Part shown: positions 38,425 through 51,372 of the stretch, one piece after another
How the letters are laid out: each line of letters opens with the position of its first letter
How positions within the stretch are numbered: position 1 is the stretch's first letter
NCBI GenBank assembly: GCA_947623455.1
Contig: OX392536.1
Location: forward strand, 39,933,465 to 39,997,464
Direction of reading: 5' to 3'
From: Mimachlamys varia
Lineage: Eukaryota > Mollusca > Bivalvia > Pectinida > Pectinidae
Length of the DNA: 64,000 nt
The notes under the pieces: generated by a model
Databases searched by the model: none
Seen by the model: the letters and a program-made list of their open reading frames with translations, nothing else
Told to the model about the DNA's origin: nothing
Translations under genes and position numbers: made by a program

Positions 38425-41400
38425 ATGAAGGTATTGGCAGTCATCTCCCTTCTCGCTATAGTGTCTTCAGGGTATTGCCAGCAGGGCAACTTGGTGGAGC
38501 TTGCTGAACAGCTTGGCGCCAAGACTCTAGTGGAACTAGTCAAGGAGGCTGGTCTTGCCGAGACCCTTTCAAGTGGAGGTACATTGCAGATCGACAACTT
38601 ATTTATCTTAATTTCAATATTATAAACCTTCATTTAAATTTATACTGTTATAATTGTTTAATAATTGACAATTTCCTCATCCAAAACATGGATAGTATCA
38701 TTGCTATATCCTTATATCGCCTGAGTTGTTAGATTTCATGAACCGTTTATAGCCATACATGTTTGTGTATATAGAGTGAGAGTGCCAAACACACTTGATT
38801 TCTGTAGTAAAAATGAATTATTTGCACCAACATAGAATAATGATATGTATATACATCAATGAGTATTATTGTTATAGATGCGTTTAATATGTCAATGATA
38901 TCTTTACCGTCGTTATTGCTCAATGATACAATTGTATTGCTCTATGACGAAGCTTTATGATACTTGTCTTTACAATGTTCCTCTGTTGTACAAAATTTGT
39001 CTTTACAATGCTACCTTTATTGTACGATATTCGTCTTACAATGTTGTCTCTGTTGTACAATACTTGTCTTACAATGTTGTCACTGTTGTACAATACTTGT
39101 CTTACAATGTTGCCGCTGTTGTACAATACTTGTCTTACAATGTTGCCGCTGTTGTACGATATTTGTCTTAATGTTGTCACTGTTGTACAATACTTGTCTT
39201 ACAATATTGTCACTGTTGTTCAATACTTGTCTTACAATATTGTCTCTGTGGTACGATATTTGTCTTACAATGTTGTCACTGTTGTACAATACTTGTCTTA
39301 CAATGTTGCCGCTGTTGTACAATACTTGTCTTACAATGTTGCCGCTGTTGTACGATATTTGTCTTAATGTTGTCACTGTTGTACAATACTTGTCTTACAA
39401 TGTTGCCGCTGTTGTACGATACTTGTCTTACAATGTTGTCACTGTTGTACGATATTTGTCTTACAATGTTGCCGCTGTTGTACGATATTTATCTTACAAT
39501 GTTGTCACTGTTGTACAATACTTGTCTTACAATGTTGCCGCTGTTGTACGATATTTGTCTTAATGTTGTCACTGTTGTACAATACTTGTCTTACAATGTT
39601 GCCGCTGTTGTACGATATTTGTTTTACAATATTGTCTCTGTTGTTCAATACTTGTCTTACAATGTTGTCGCTGTTGTACGATACTTGTCTAACAATATTG
39701 TCTCTGTGGTACGATATTTGTTGTTTACAGTGTTGACTCTGTTGTACGATATTTGTTGTTTACAATATTGTCTCTGTGGTACGATATTTGTTGTTTACAG
39801 TGTTGACTCTGTTGTGCGATATTTGTTGTTTACAATGTTGTCTCTGTTGTACGATATTTGTTGTTTACAATGTTGTCTCTGTTGTACGATATTTGTCTTA
39901 CAATGTCGACTCTGTTGTACGATATTTGTTGTTTACAGTGTTGTCTCTGTTGTACGATATTTGTCTTACAATGTTGTCTCTGTTGTACGATATTTGTTGT
40001 TTACAATGTTGTCTCTGTTGTACGATATTTGCTGTTTACAATGTTGTCTCTGTTGTACGATATTTGTTGTTTACAATGTTGTCTCTGTTGTACGATATTT
40101 GTTGTTTACAATGTTTTCTCTGTTGTACGATATTTGTTGTTTACAGTGTTGACTCTGTGGTATGATATTTGTTGTTTACAGTGTTGACTCTGTTGTGCGA
40201 TATTTGTTGTTTACAATGTTGTCTCTGTTGTACGATATTTGTTGTTTACAATGTTTTCTCTGTTGTACGATATTTGTCTTACAATGTCGACTCTGTTGTA
40301 CGATATTTGTCTTACAATGGTGTCTCTGTTGTACGATACTTGTCTTACAATGTTTTCTCTGTTGTACGATATTTGTTGTTTACAATGTTGTCTCTGTTGT
40401 ACGATATATGGCTTTACAATGTTGTCCCTGTTGTGCGATATTTGTCTAACAATGTAACCTTTGTTGAAAGGTTTCGCTTTTTATGCATTGCATATTAAGT
40501 CGTTTTGTTGAAGGCGTTTGTCAGACAAAATAATTATCCTGCATGTCGCTACAAAATACACAAGTCTATGTTGCTGCTATGCTGTAATCTGTCATTGCTG
40601 TGATATATACTCTTCTTCTGTGATATTCCCTACACGATATTCTGTGTTGCTCCTCCCCAGGTCCCTTTACTGTCATACATACTACACTTCTGTGGTATTC
40701 CCTACACTATAGTCTTTGGTGCCCTCCCCAGGTCCCTTCATTGCGATACAAACTAAACATCTGTGATATTCCCTTCACGATATTCTGTGGTGTTCCTCCC
40801 CAGGTCCCTTCACTGTGACACATACTATACTTCTGTGATATTCTCTACACGATATTCTGTGTTGTTCCTCCCCAGATCCCTTCGCTGTCATTCCTACTAT
40901 ACTTCTGTGATATTCTCTACACGATATTCTGTTGTGTTTCTCCCCAGGTCCCTTCACTGTCTTCGGTCCCACGGATGATGCCTTCACCAAGTTGCCACGC
41001 GCTATTATTGATTACCTGAAAAAGAACAAGACAGCGTTACAGGATGTCCTCAAATACCACGTGGTCAGTGGAAAGGTGTACTCCTCTCATCTGTCTAATG
41101 AACTCCAGGCTGCCTCGCTTTTGGCTCCAGCCAAGATCAGGATCAATATTTACCAGGGTGGCAAGGTAAGTCACCTGTTACACTAAATAGCGGTTCAGGG
41201 GCAAGTTTTTCTACATTAGGACCTGCTGTCAAGACGTCCAAGGTTATGGAAACTGATTGCAAAAAATATTTACTTGAACTTTTATTTATCCATCAACATT
41301 TCATTATTAATAAGGACTAAAGATTACTTTAAAGAAACAAAAGACATATTCTAAGGCATCTGCTTGTCAAGACGTTTTAGCTGTTAGATGATTCAACGTC

Positions 41401-42924
41401 GTCAGTGATGTTTTATTCATAAATTAAGAGATCAATTTTTCTGTATAAAAACAGTAAAAGAAGAAGTCGTGTGTTAATACGTGTTCAGACTTGATATTAG
41501 TGAAGTTACCTTGAGTATTGTGTATGACATTAAACTTTATTCCACGGTGCTTCAGGTGGTGACTGCTGACGGCTCACCAATTGTGAAGGTTGACCAGAAC
41601 GCTACTAACGGTGTGATCCACGTGGTAGATCGTGTCATGTTTCCCATCCCGATCGAGTCAATGGTGGAAAGAGTGATGGCCGATCGTCAGCTCAAAACTC
41701 TTCTCACTGCCGTTACTGCTGCCGGTATAGGTGGCGCTCTCGGTGGTAAGTCTTCTGGGAAAGATTGGGTCTGGTTGCGCTGTCGGCAATAAGTCTACAG
41801 TGCCCAGAGATGGGGCACACACGAAAAGTACCGTTATGTAACATTGTGACACTAAATCCCAAAAGTCAGAGAACTTTGAATTTTAAAGTTGGAAATCTAT
41901 TTTTTCGGAAATAGTCTTAATACAACCTTACCAATCTTTAGCTCGCCATGGTTACCTAACTTTATTTGGTTTTTGTTTCTGCATAGCCGACGGTCTGACC
42001 CTCTTTGCTCCAACAGACAAAGCCTTCGCCAAGCTTCCAGCTGGCACACTGAACAACCTACTAAAGAACAAGACTGCTCTGACAGGTAAAGATTGGTCTT
42101 TTTTACACGCTCTAGTGGTATCTGCAGCGCTGATAATGAAATAAATGCAGGTCTAAACTCAAAATAATAAAGTCACGGAGATCTGCACATGCACTGATGT
42201 CCTTGGTTAGTTTTCTTTGTTCATATTTTGTCCCTAGTTCAATCGATTTTGAGTACGGATTAAGGTTTTGTTCACGCTTCAGTATTCTATGATATTTTTA
42301 ATAGTTGTTAGATACGTTAAACCACTCATGTGTTTTTGATTTGTACAGACGTACTGACATACCACGTTGTCAAGGGAACAGCCTTCAGCGCAGGTCTGAC
42401 TAACGGCGAGAAGGTCGCCACTCTGGAGGGCAAGGATGTATCCTTCACTCTGGAAAACGGTCAGTTTCTTGTGATCAGCTGTAATGGGAATCGTTAACTT
42501 TGCTTTGTTTTATACACCGATTAAACTGTCAACGTTGTCTATCACAATATATTGAGGCAATTATATCGTCGTTAAATACGCTTCTCAGAGAATGAAATAA
42601 AACCCCAAAACAAACAAACAAAAATTTGCTGATCATGATAAATATTTTTTTTTCACTTGTGTACACTTATGGTGGACCTGCACACATACAAAATGTACAA
42701 CACCATGCAATGTCTGTTTGAACTAAGTCTAAAATAATAAAACGTTCTAGACGAGGAAAGTCAGTTGTTATAGCAAGGCTTGTTTTGTTTTCACAGGTAG
42801 CGTAAAGGTAGATAATGCCATGGTCATCCGTGCTGATGACGCCGTTAGCAACGGAGTTATCCACGTCATCGACAGCGTCCTTCTCCCGCCACAATACAGA
42901 CGTCACTCCCGACTGTTTAACTGA
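38425..42924 (+). CDS. Secreted two-FAS1-domain protein, copy 4 (longest intron 1)
   Basis: The exons are 38425-38578, 40948-41165, 41556-41745, 41987-42085, 42349-42459 and 42797-42924, with an intact 299-residue frame. Intron 1 is 2369 bp, the largest in the array, because the 33/35-bp minisatellite has grown to about 44 units. A private change, Q99H, lies just after the YHVV segment of FAS1-1. Other informative residues are A70, I157, S259 and H294; no other copy combines S259 with H294. The exon 3 acceptor reads TGCTTCAG where the others have TGCCTCAG, a harmless pyrimidine change. Promoter spacing and poly(A) signal are conserved. Both FAS1 folds look complete, so this copy is expected to be functional. 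Confidence 0.92.
38953..40466 (+). repeat. 33/35-bp minisatellite in intron 1 of copy 4 (about 44 units)
   Basis: This is the longest array. The 5' part has 33-bp units in which 'GTCTTAATG' forms (lacking ACA) recur about every 200 bp, which suggests amplification of multi-unit blocks. The 3' part (from about 39,720) has 35-bp TTGTTGTTTACA units. It is the main reason intron 1 is 2.4 kb. Confidence 0.95.
40616..40947 (+). repeat. 72-bp decoy-acceptor repeat, copy 4
   Basis: Acceptor-like AGs end at 40660, 40731, 40803 and 40875, with the real one at 40947. A 1-bp deletion puts the first decoy out of phase with the rest. Confidence 0.9.
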
Positions 42925-43008
42925 ACATCAATCATAATCACAAGCTAGATGTCCATTTCATGTATATAGTATCATTGATTTGTTACTGATGTGTTGTTTT
43001 AGGAGAGA

Positions 43009-43014
43009 AATAAA
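43009..43014 (+). terminator. Poly(A) signal of copy 4
   Basis: AATAAA lies 85 bp after the stop and is followed by TATTTTGTTG. Confidence 0.75.
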
Positions 43015-43279
43015 ATATTTTGTTGATAAAACTCTTCAATCTGTTTTGATTACCTGTGTTTCCTAAATGTGAAGTGGGGGTATCAGTACCGGTAATGAAA
43101 TCTTGGTCTTAACTTTAAAACAGATTAATACGTAGATAAAATTTCATGTAAAGCGTAGCCTGTAAAGCTACCATAAAAGAAGCAAATCGTAGTATTTAAA
43201 TATTTGTATAAGGTATATCAAAATAGTTTTTTTTTTTTGTATTTGATTCATCTTATATTTACATACACTCTTTTTACTA

Positions 43280-43700
43280 ACTGTGTCGGGCTTTATCCAA
43301 GGAATATTTCAGCCAAATATCATGCTTCTAGGGCTTTTGGTATTTCAGAAGAAATCGTTTAAAGGTATAAAATGATTTGACCCCTATGACCTGTCATTTG
43401 CAAATTTTGCTCGGCTTTTTCCAAGGAAGATACCAGCCAAATAGTATGTCTCTAATCCTTTTCGTTTATTAGAGGAAGTCGTTTAAAACCCATAACAGAT
43501 TTCACCTCTGTGACTTTGAGTATGGATCAAGGTCATTTCTTTTCTCGACTTTGTCAGGGTTCATCCAAAGGATCTTTCAGCCAAATATCATGCCTCAGGG
43601 CTTCTTGTATTTCAGAAGAAGTGGTTTGAAAGTTTTAACAGATTTGACTTATATGACCTGTCATTTGCAAATTTTGCTCGGCTTTTTCGCACGATATTAT
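43280..43700. repeat. Direct repeats of 120-145 bp downstream of copy 4
   Basis: Three units. Just after them a TGA-to-GGA change (near 43806) opens a 115-codon frame, which I treat as chance. Confidence 0.8.
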
Positions 43701-44007
43701 GGAGGACAAAGCAAACAGTGTGTCTATCTTCTATCACTTAACATCAATCGATACATAAACGTCATCCGATCATGGACACATGCCCACAAAGTCACGGACA
43801 ACAAGGGACTTATCATCAGAGCTGCCCCATCTCCAAAGATCATCAAATATAATCGAACAAAATTGGAGGAAATATTGGGGAAAACTTGCATCCGATAATA
43901 CATCCCCGCATTACATAATTACCCAGTGTCTGTCGATAAACTGTATACTGGTTGGCTACTCTATGTAATCAGTATTTATACTGGCTAATGTTAACTAACG
44001 ACACAAG

Positions 44008-45375
44008 CATTCGAGAGATGCAGGTTGATCAGGACTATGGTCAAGTCTTAGGATCGCCATCATTTTGAGGACTTAATGTTTATTTGGATGTAAAAAAGAT
44101 TTACATGGCTGTGGTTGTATATTAAGCAGAAGACGCTTACTTTTCCGAAACGCCTGGTCTTATATTGTTGTACTTTTACAAGTGAATATTTCCCTTGCTC
44201 ATATTTTGCCCCAAGTTTAATCGATTTTGAGATCGGATTATGATTTTGTTCACGCCTTAGTATTCTCTATTTTTGTTAAATGTTACCCAAGTGCAAGCTT
44301 TACATCTGTATGACATTGTTGCAGTCTGGAAGTTTTTCAATGTTCAATTTTTGTACTTAGCAAAACTTTGCAGACACTAAATTTGGTGTTAATTTCAAGA
44401 ACACAAAGAAACAATGTACTCAGATATCGAAGTTGTCTTTACTTGAGGAAAACCACAAAGCATCAATAGACATGCAGTTAACACTTAATTCATTCAATAT
44501 TGACAATTGTTTCAAATTCAGCAATAACGTTTATCAGAAATCACTATATCAAAAGGAGATGTAGGTGTACAACATATAAAATTAACAGGTCAAAATCCAA
44601 ATATTACATTTTATATATAAAAAAAACAAATCTCAGTTCATGATTCCTTGACCAGTCATCAATCCTTATGAGTATTCATAGAACCCAAGAACAACTATTT
44701 ATTGCCGTACAAGAAATTTAACTAATTTAACTAAGGTTACAAGAAGCTTTTTGTTGACAAAAAGGGCCTGCTCATAGCTATAGCTATCTGTCATAAAGTC
44801 CCTATAGAAAATAGATATTCAGGAACTATCACTTCATCCCAGGTCAATTTTTTTTCTCAATCTTATGAAACATAATGAATTTAAACTTCACACTAAAATA
44901 TTCTTAAAATTTAACTCCACTTTTAAAAAGGTCAAATCATATCCTAATTATGAAACAATTAATAGATCCGTTTACAAATTAACAACACATGGATTCGAGA
45001 GATGCTGGTTGATCAGATCTATGGGCAAGTTTTATGGTCGCCATCTTTGTCTCATTGAAATTATTTTGTATCTTTGTGTGATTTGAAAAAGGCGGTTTTT
45101 GAGTATGGTCATTAGTATGCTTACTTGTTGCGATTGACAATGACTCGGACTCATATCGAGGACCTGATGTTACTTGGATGTGTCCAAGATTTACATTGCG
45201 GGTGTCGTCGATGAAGCAGAAGACGCTTCCTCTTCCGGAACACCTGGTCTTATTCTCTTGTACTTTTATAAGGGTCTCCATGTAAATATTTCCTTTCATA
45301 TTTTGCCCCTGGTTTAATCGATTTTGAGTTCGGATAATGATTTTGTAAACGCTGGGGTATTCTCTAATTTATTTT
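44008..45375. repeat. Pair of diverged direct modules, 4-5 intergenic
   Basis: Modules at about 44008-44278 and 44993-45375. Confidence 0.65.
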
Positions 45376-45469
45376 CTATGAGTGCTAATGCACCTCCTCC
45401 TGCAACCATAAAACGCTTTCACCATTGAATCCATAACAGGGTTGACAAATACGGTACACACAATGACAA

Positions 45470-45662
45470 AATCAATTTCAGGGTGGACTAATAAGGTATA
45501 GGTATGGCAGCGTCACACACTTCGACAATATATATATCAGAATGGACCAATAATATACATGTAGAGTATAACAGCGTCATACACGATGACAAAAATATGT
45601 ATCAGGATGGACCAATAAGGTAAAGGTATGACAGCTTCACAACAATGGTAAATGTATATATG
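45470..45662. repeat. Tandem repeat of about 60 bp, 4-5 intergenic
   Basis: Same three units as 10941-11132. Confidence 0.72.
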
Positions 45663-46125
45663 CATTTCTATTTTAGTTAATGAGTTAACGAATGCATTAG
45701 GGTAATGGCATTGGGCCAGTTTTGGTTCAGATGACCAGAGACATATAAAGGTCCTCCTGCCATTCTTTTGCTGACTCGGATAATTGGAACGTGTCATCAG
45801 TAATAAGAAAATAAATAGTTACACAATTATCACGTGGTACATTATGGGGCTTTCACCGTCACAGTCATGCGAATCATTGCCTTTTACGCTGATAGATCAT
45901 CAATGGATTTGTAATTATGTATAAAACGTAAGAATAGTATCTTCCTACAGCTCTTATTAGTACAGGCAGAGATTTCTGACCTCGTTTTGTTGGTGTTTTA
46001 TGTCAATGTTGCAACTAACTGTCTGTATTTTTTATCATTATTATCAATTCTGTAATTGGATCCTCGGGCCTGTTGAATTAAATCAAATAAATCAATAAAT
46101 AAAATAAATATAGATTATGTAAAAC

Positions 46126-47180
46126 AGAGAGTACGGAGTACAGCCCGCGGAAAGTTTATTAAGGCATTTGTGAGCTTTTCTAAAATAAATTCCATATAAC
46201 CCGCATTGGCAGATTACCCGCGGGTTATACGTCGAATGCATGCCTGGTGAGTACAAGTGGAGAGATTTATTATTTTGAACATCATGTACAAGTAATCATC
46301 AAGGATTTTTTTATTGAGCTGCATGTATAAACATTTAGTGGGATTAAATTACCTTACCCAACAGATACAGGCCAGAAAAGTCCATTGCGTAATACACAAG
46401 GCCATCCACTGATGAGTTTGTAAATTTAATCCAATTAAACAGATTCGTTTATGCATTAAATACAGGTTAAATAAAAAGATCATGTTCAAAAGCTTTGTAT
46501 AATTATTTATGTAGTTGTTTCCCAAATTTAGCAAAATAGTACAACTGGTCTTCTGAACCCCCCCCACCGGAACATAATCGAGAAAAACGAGCTGGATGGG
46601 AGCTGTTTACTTCACCAGTTTAAAGTGAACAACAACAAGAAATAAAATGATGACATAAGATATCTCATTTAATTTTCTATATTATATGTATTTGAAATAT
46701 TATACCAAGAAACTAATTTCTCCCTTAAACAGTGCACGTGGAATGGCACTATGGCGGAGAGGGATAGAATATTCGACGGCTTTGAATAATGTATTGAAAA
46801 GGCCGAACATTTTCTTTTATAAGGCAGCGGTTTTTCAGAGTATATACTCGGCTATATAGATGATTCAGCATTAAATGCATTAAAATATCAGCATGATTTC
46901 GAAGGATACCTGACGGAGAGACGTTATTTCGCGTTTTGTTAAAATCTCGATGTCCAATAAGATATCTTATAAGGGAACGAGATCTTTGATTATATAAGAT
47001 ATCTTATATTACAAAATGTATATGAGATATCTAATGTATCATAAAATATATCTTATATAGAAAAATAATATATAAAATATAATATATGAGATATCTTATA
47101 TATTAATTAAGATATACAAAATTTGATTTAATTTCTATTATAAGATATTTCATTTGCAATGCAAAAATATCTCATATACT
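46126..47180. repeat. Single AT-rich array (first array deleted), 4-5 intergenic
   Basis: At about 46126 the sequence jumps from GATTATGTAAAAC to GAGAGTACGGAGTACAGCC, so the first AT-rich array and its left flank are missing. The second array remains at about 46950-47180. Confidence 0.8.
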
Positions 47181-47350
47181 TTTTTCTGAAATACAAGATC
47201 GACATAGGTCCTTGAATAAATGTTAAGTTGGCTTGTCATATTAAGGACTAGGTACAGCCATATTGGGTGTTGCCTGGTTGAAAATGGTAATATTGAAAAT
47301 GTAACGTTTCCTTCCAATATACGACATAAGCTGTATCCCATTATGTTTAA

Positions 47351-49502
47351 TATTGATATAAAATGCAGTTCAGCCCCCAAAATAAAAAAATCTGTACTTA
47401 CGAAAAAACAAAATAAGTAAATAATATCCAAATGGGAGTGCGCAAATATTTTCATATAGTTATTTGAAACATTTCAAAAAAATGATACAAAGTTACTGCA
47501 ATGTTCATAGAATGATAACACAGTGTTAAAATTTCGATATTAATCTGTAAATCAGAGTTCCAGGGAGAAACACAGTTACCCCCTCTAAAAAATGTCGTCC
47601 ATTGAATGCTGTTTTCAGTTCAGGTAAAAGTAGTTACCTGTATCTCGTGGAGGCAATATAGGGGGATTATCTTATATTAAAAACGGTCATTTGTCATGTA
47701 AATGTAAGTTTCGTGTCAAATAAATGTATTAAATTAAAATAATAACACCGACATATCGTAATTACATTTACGATACGGTTACCTAAATACTAATTAAGTT
47801 TGAGAAATGTATTTTGATATCCATGTGCCTCAACTACCTCACATGTTTACAATGGCAACAATTTACGCTAGCGATGAATCGGTATAATCAGTGAGTTAAT
47901 ACCGTCCTATCCACGCGGAAGTGTATAATATATACCAATTCCATCAGAATTTATACAACACAAATTAAACTTTGTTGACAATTCTTGCAAAATCATTAAA
48001 TTGCCTGAAAAAACACCGCCGGAAATGCCGAAGAACATCTTTTCACGTGCTATACATTCGCCAAAAAAAGAAAAATTGGTAATCTATAAAAACAATTTAT
48101 CGAGATAGGAATGGGCAGTTTTTGCTTTGTGACGATACACCAAGTAACATTTACCTTAACTACATGCTTGAATCCTATTTAATTGTTAATTTTGTCGATG
48201 TTTCATCATGCCTCTAAGTCAGGCGTATGAATTTCTGAAAAAGTAAATAGTTCAAAATGGAGAGTAGAGGAGTATATTTCGCTACATGCAACGGGAAGAT
48301 GTTTGATTTGAGAGATCTGAACTAATGTCATAACTCGTCATACCGCAGACGATAAGATTTTTGTTTTTGCTATGCGGCGTGCCACACAATTTGATGATCG
48401 GCGATGGAAATTTCAAAAAATTTGATCCAGATGTGATCGGTGTTCAGAATGTGCGTAAGTTGCCGTTCTTATGAGGAGTACGTTCTCTTATTCTGCGATT
48501 TTCAATTGAAAGGGAGATTTTTTCAAAAATCCAAGGCTCGTCTATCATTCTGTGCATATTAAAATAAAACAAAAAATGATTTTCATTGTTTTCATTATCT
48601 TTCGCAATATTCTGAAAATGTGCACGCGTTTTTAGGCATACAACTTAAAATATAAGAAAAACCACCAAACATAGCAAAATATGGTTGAAATTATCGATTC
48701 TCCATCAGAAAATATACTTTGTGGTCTACTTTGGTCATGTATTTTGCAGTATTCAGTAAAATAACAAGTTTTGGTAAAAACACCTCCGCCATATTGAATG
48801 TTCCTGTACCTAGTCCTTAAACAATCTCGTGACAACTGCCGGTGTCTCGTGAGTAGATACACGCATGGTCAAGGTAGCCACACATTCCTGTATATACCTG
48901 TACTGTGGTCAATCTACGTGCATTGTCAGTTCAGTTTTACATGTTCCCTCAGTTTAACATAGCTGAATAGGCATCGGTGCTTCAAAATCTAAAACATTTT
49001 TATTATTACATATTTAGATTGTATCTTATAATATAATTCAAATTGATGTCCGCTTATCCCACAGCGTACAAAGGGAATAATATCAGTGGAATTTTTAAGG
49101 TTAGTAAAACTGAGTGAGGATCATTTACATTATCTTGACCGCACTCGATAAGACTGTGTGCATTCACATGAAGGTCAAGCGGTATGGTCAGATAAACCCC
49201 GTGGTCAGACACATGTCGTTTCTAGGTCGTCAAAACATTGCTCAGTAAATTCTGTCGAATTTGCAAAAGTTCAATATTCCTGTCCCGGTGCATTAATCAT
49301 TACACCGCAATATGTGCATGAGGTTCGAAAGATAATGACAAAAAGTGTTAAACATCACCCTACGTTACTTTCTATATAATGTCTCTCGTAACTATGACTC
49401 ACGGCGTTAGTACACTTGACCAGTGGTCGAATTTTAAGATGTCCTACAAGACCTTGTCCACCTACTTCTACAAGGTAAATAAATAGCATGTGATCCCCTC
49501 CC
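47351..49502. other. 5' flank of copy 5: no recognised gene
   Basis: The minus-strand frame is stopped by TAG (complement of 48084-48086). A small ATCATT insertion occurs near 49296. Otherwise it is like the other flanks. Confidence 0.6.
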
Positions 49503-49574
49503 CACGTGCCTGATAACCGAAGACAAGACTTTATGTAACTTTATTTCTTTATTACACAATCCAACCTATATAAG
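49503..49574 (+). promoter_or_regulatory. Core promoter of copy 5
   Basis: CACGTG lies at 49503-49508 and TATATAAG at 49567-49574. The promoter is intact although the gene carries a nonsense codon, so a transcript is still expected. Confidence 0.68.
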
Positions 49575-50089
49575 GACCTGAACATTCTGATGTGCCGGCA
49601 GCTACACGGAGTCATCATGAAGGTATTGGCAGTCATCTCCCTCCTCGCTTTAGTGTCTTCAGGGTATTGCCAGCAGGGCAACTTGGTGGAGCTTGCTGAA
49701 CAGCTTGGCGCCAAGACTCTAGTGGAACTAGTCAAGGAGGCTGGTCTTGCCGAGACCCTTTCAAGTGGAGGTACATTAATTATCTTAATTTCAATATTTT
49801 ACCTATCATAAACCTTCATTTAAATTGATACTGTTGTAATTGCTTAGTAATTGACAACTCCCTCATCCAGAACATGGATAGTATCATTGTCAAATCCTTA
49901 TATAGCCTGAATTGTTAGATTTCTTGAAACGTTTATAGTCATACATATTTGTATATATAGAGTCACACAGTACCAACATAGAATAATGATAAGCATACAT
50001 ATCAATTATTGTTATTTGTTTGGATGTGTTTAATATGTTAATGATATCTTTACAGTCGTTATTGCTCCATGATACATTTAAGAACGATT

Positions 50090-50284
50090 TAAAAACAATG
50101 TTGATTCTGTTGTACAACATTTGTCTTTACAATGCTACCTTTATTGTACGATACTTGTCTTTCAATGTAACATTTATTTACGATATTTGTCTGACAATGT
50201 AACATTTATTGTACGATATTTGTCTTACAATATCACCTCTGTTGTACTATACATAGCTTTACAATGCTGTCTCTGTCGTACGAT
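50090..50284 (+). repeat. Degenerate 33-bp minisatellite in intron 1 of copy 5 (about 6 units)
   Basis: The units are diverged (ACAATGTAACATTTATTGTACGATA-type) and pass directly into the 72-bp decoy-acceptor array. The spacer separating the two arrays in the other copies is missing. Confidence 0.85.
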
Positions 50285-51372
50285 ATGTGGTGTTCCTCCC
50301 CAGGTCCCTTCACTGTGACACATACTATACTTCTGTGATATTCCCTACACGATATTCTGTGGTGTTCCTCGCCAGGTCCCTTCACTGTGACACATACTAT
50401 ACTTCTGTGATATTCCCTACACGATATTCTGTGGTGTTTTTCCCCCAGGTCTCTTCTCTCTCATACCTACTATACTTCTGTGGTATTCTGAGTTGCTCCT
50501 CCCCAAGTCCCTTCACTGTGACACATACTATACTTCTGTGATATTCCCTACACGATATTCTGTGGGGTTCCTCCCCAAGTCCCTTCTCTCTCATACCTAC
50601 TATACTTCTGTGATATTATGTGGTGTTCCTCCCCAGGTCCTTTCGCTGTCATACCTACTATACTTCTGTGATATTCCCTACACGATATTCTGTTGTGTTC
50701 CTCCCCAAGTCCCTTCTCTCTCATACCTACTATACGTCTATGATATTCCCTACATGATATTCTGTTGTGTTCCTCCCCAAGTCCCTTCTCTCTCATACCT
50801 ACTATACTTCTGTGGTATTCTGAGTTGCTCCTCCCCAAGTCCCTTCACTGTGACACATACTATACTTCTGTGATATTCCCTACACGATATTCTGTGGGGT
50901 TCCTCCCCAAGTCCCTTCTCTCTCATACCTACTATACTTCTGTGATATTCTGTGGTGTTCCTCCCAAGGTCCCTTCACTGTCATACCTACTATACGTCTA
51001 TGACATTCCCTACATGATATTCTGTGGTGTTTCTCCCCAAGTCCCTTCTCTCTCATACCTACTATACTTCTGTGATATTATGTGGTGTTCCTCCCAAGGT
51101 ACCTTCACTGCCATACCTACTATACGTCTGTGATATTCCCTACACGATATTCTGTTGTGTTCCTCCCAAGGTCTCTTGACTTTGATACATACAATACTTC
51201 AGTAATATTCCCTACAAGATATTCTGTGGTGTTCTTTACCAGGTCTCTTCTCTCTCATACCTACTATACTTCTGTGATATTCTGTGGTGTTCCTCCCCAG
51301 GTCCCTTCGCTGTCATTCCTACTATACTTCTGGGATATTCCCTACACGATATTCTGTTGTGTTCCGCCTCAG
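50285..51372 (+). repeat. Expanded decoy-acceptor array, copy 5 (16 decoys plus the real site)
   Basis: Acceptor-like sites end at 50303, 50375, 50448, 50507, 50579, 50636, 50709, 50781, 50839, 50911, 50968, 51041, 51098, 51170, 51242 and 51300, and the real one at 51372. Spacings alternate between 72-73 and 57-59 bp; the short form lacks the CCCTACACGATATT part. Many units read CCCCAAGTCCC, which shifts the AG by one base. A block of about 332 bp starting near 50491 recurs near 50823. Confidence 0.9.

Noticed and set aside
38920..40498. Cys/Leu/Tyr-rich frames up to 261 codons in the copy 4 array
   Set aside because: Same minisatellite artefact; no start context, signal peptide or splice partner of their own.
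43551..43898. 115-codon plus-strand frame downstream of copy 4
   Set aside because: It is opened by a single TGA-to-GGA change and is split in all other copies. It spans the direct repeats and gives no recognisable domain.
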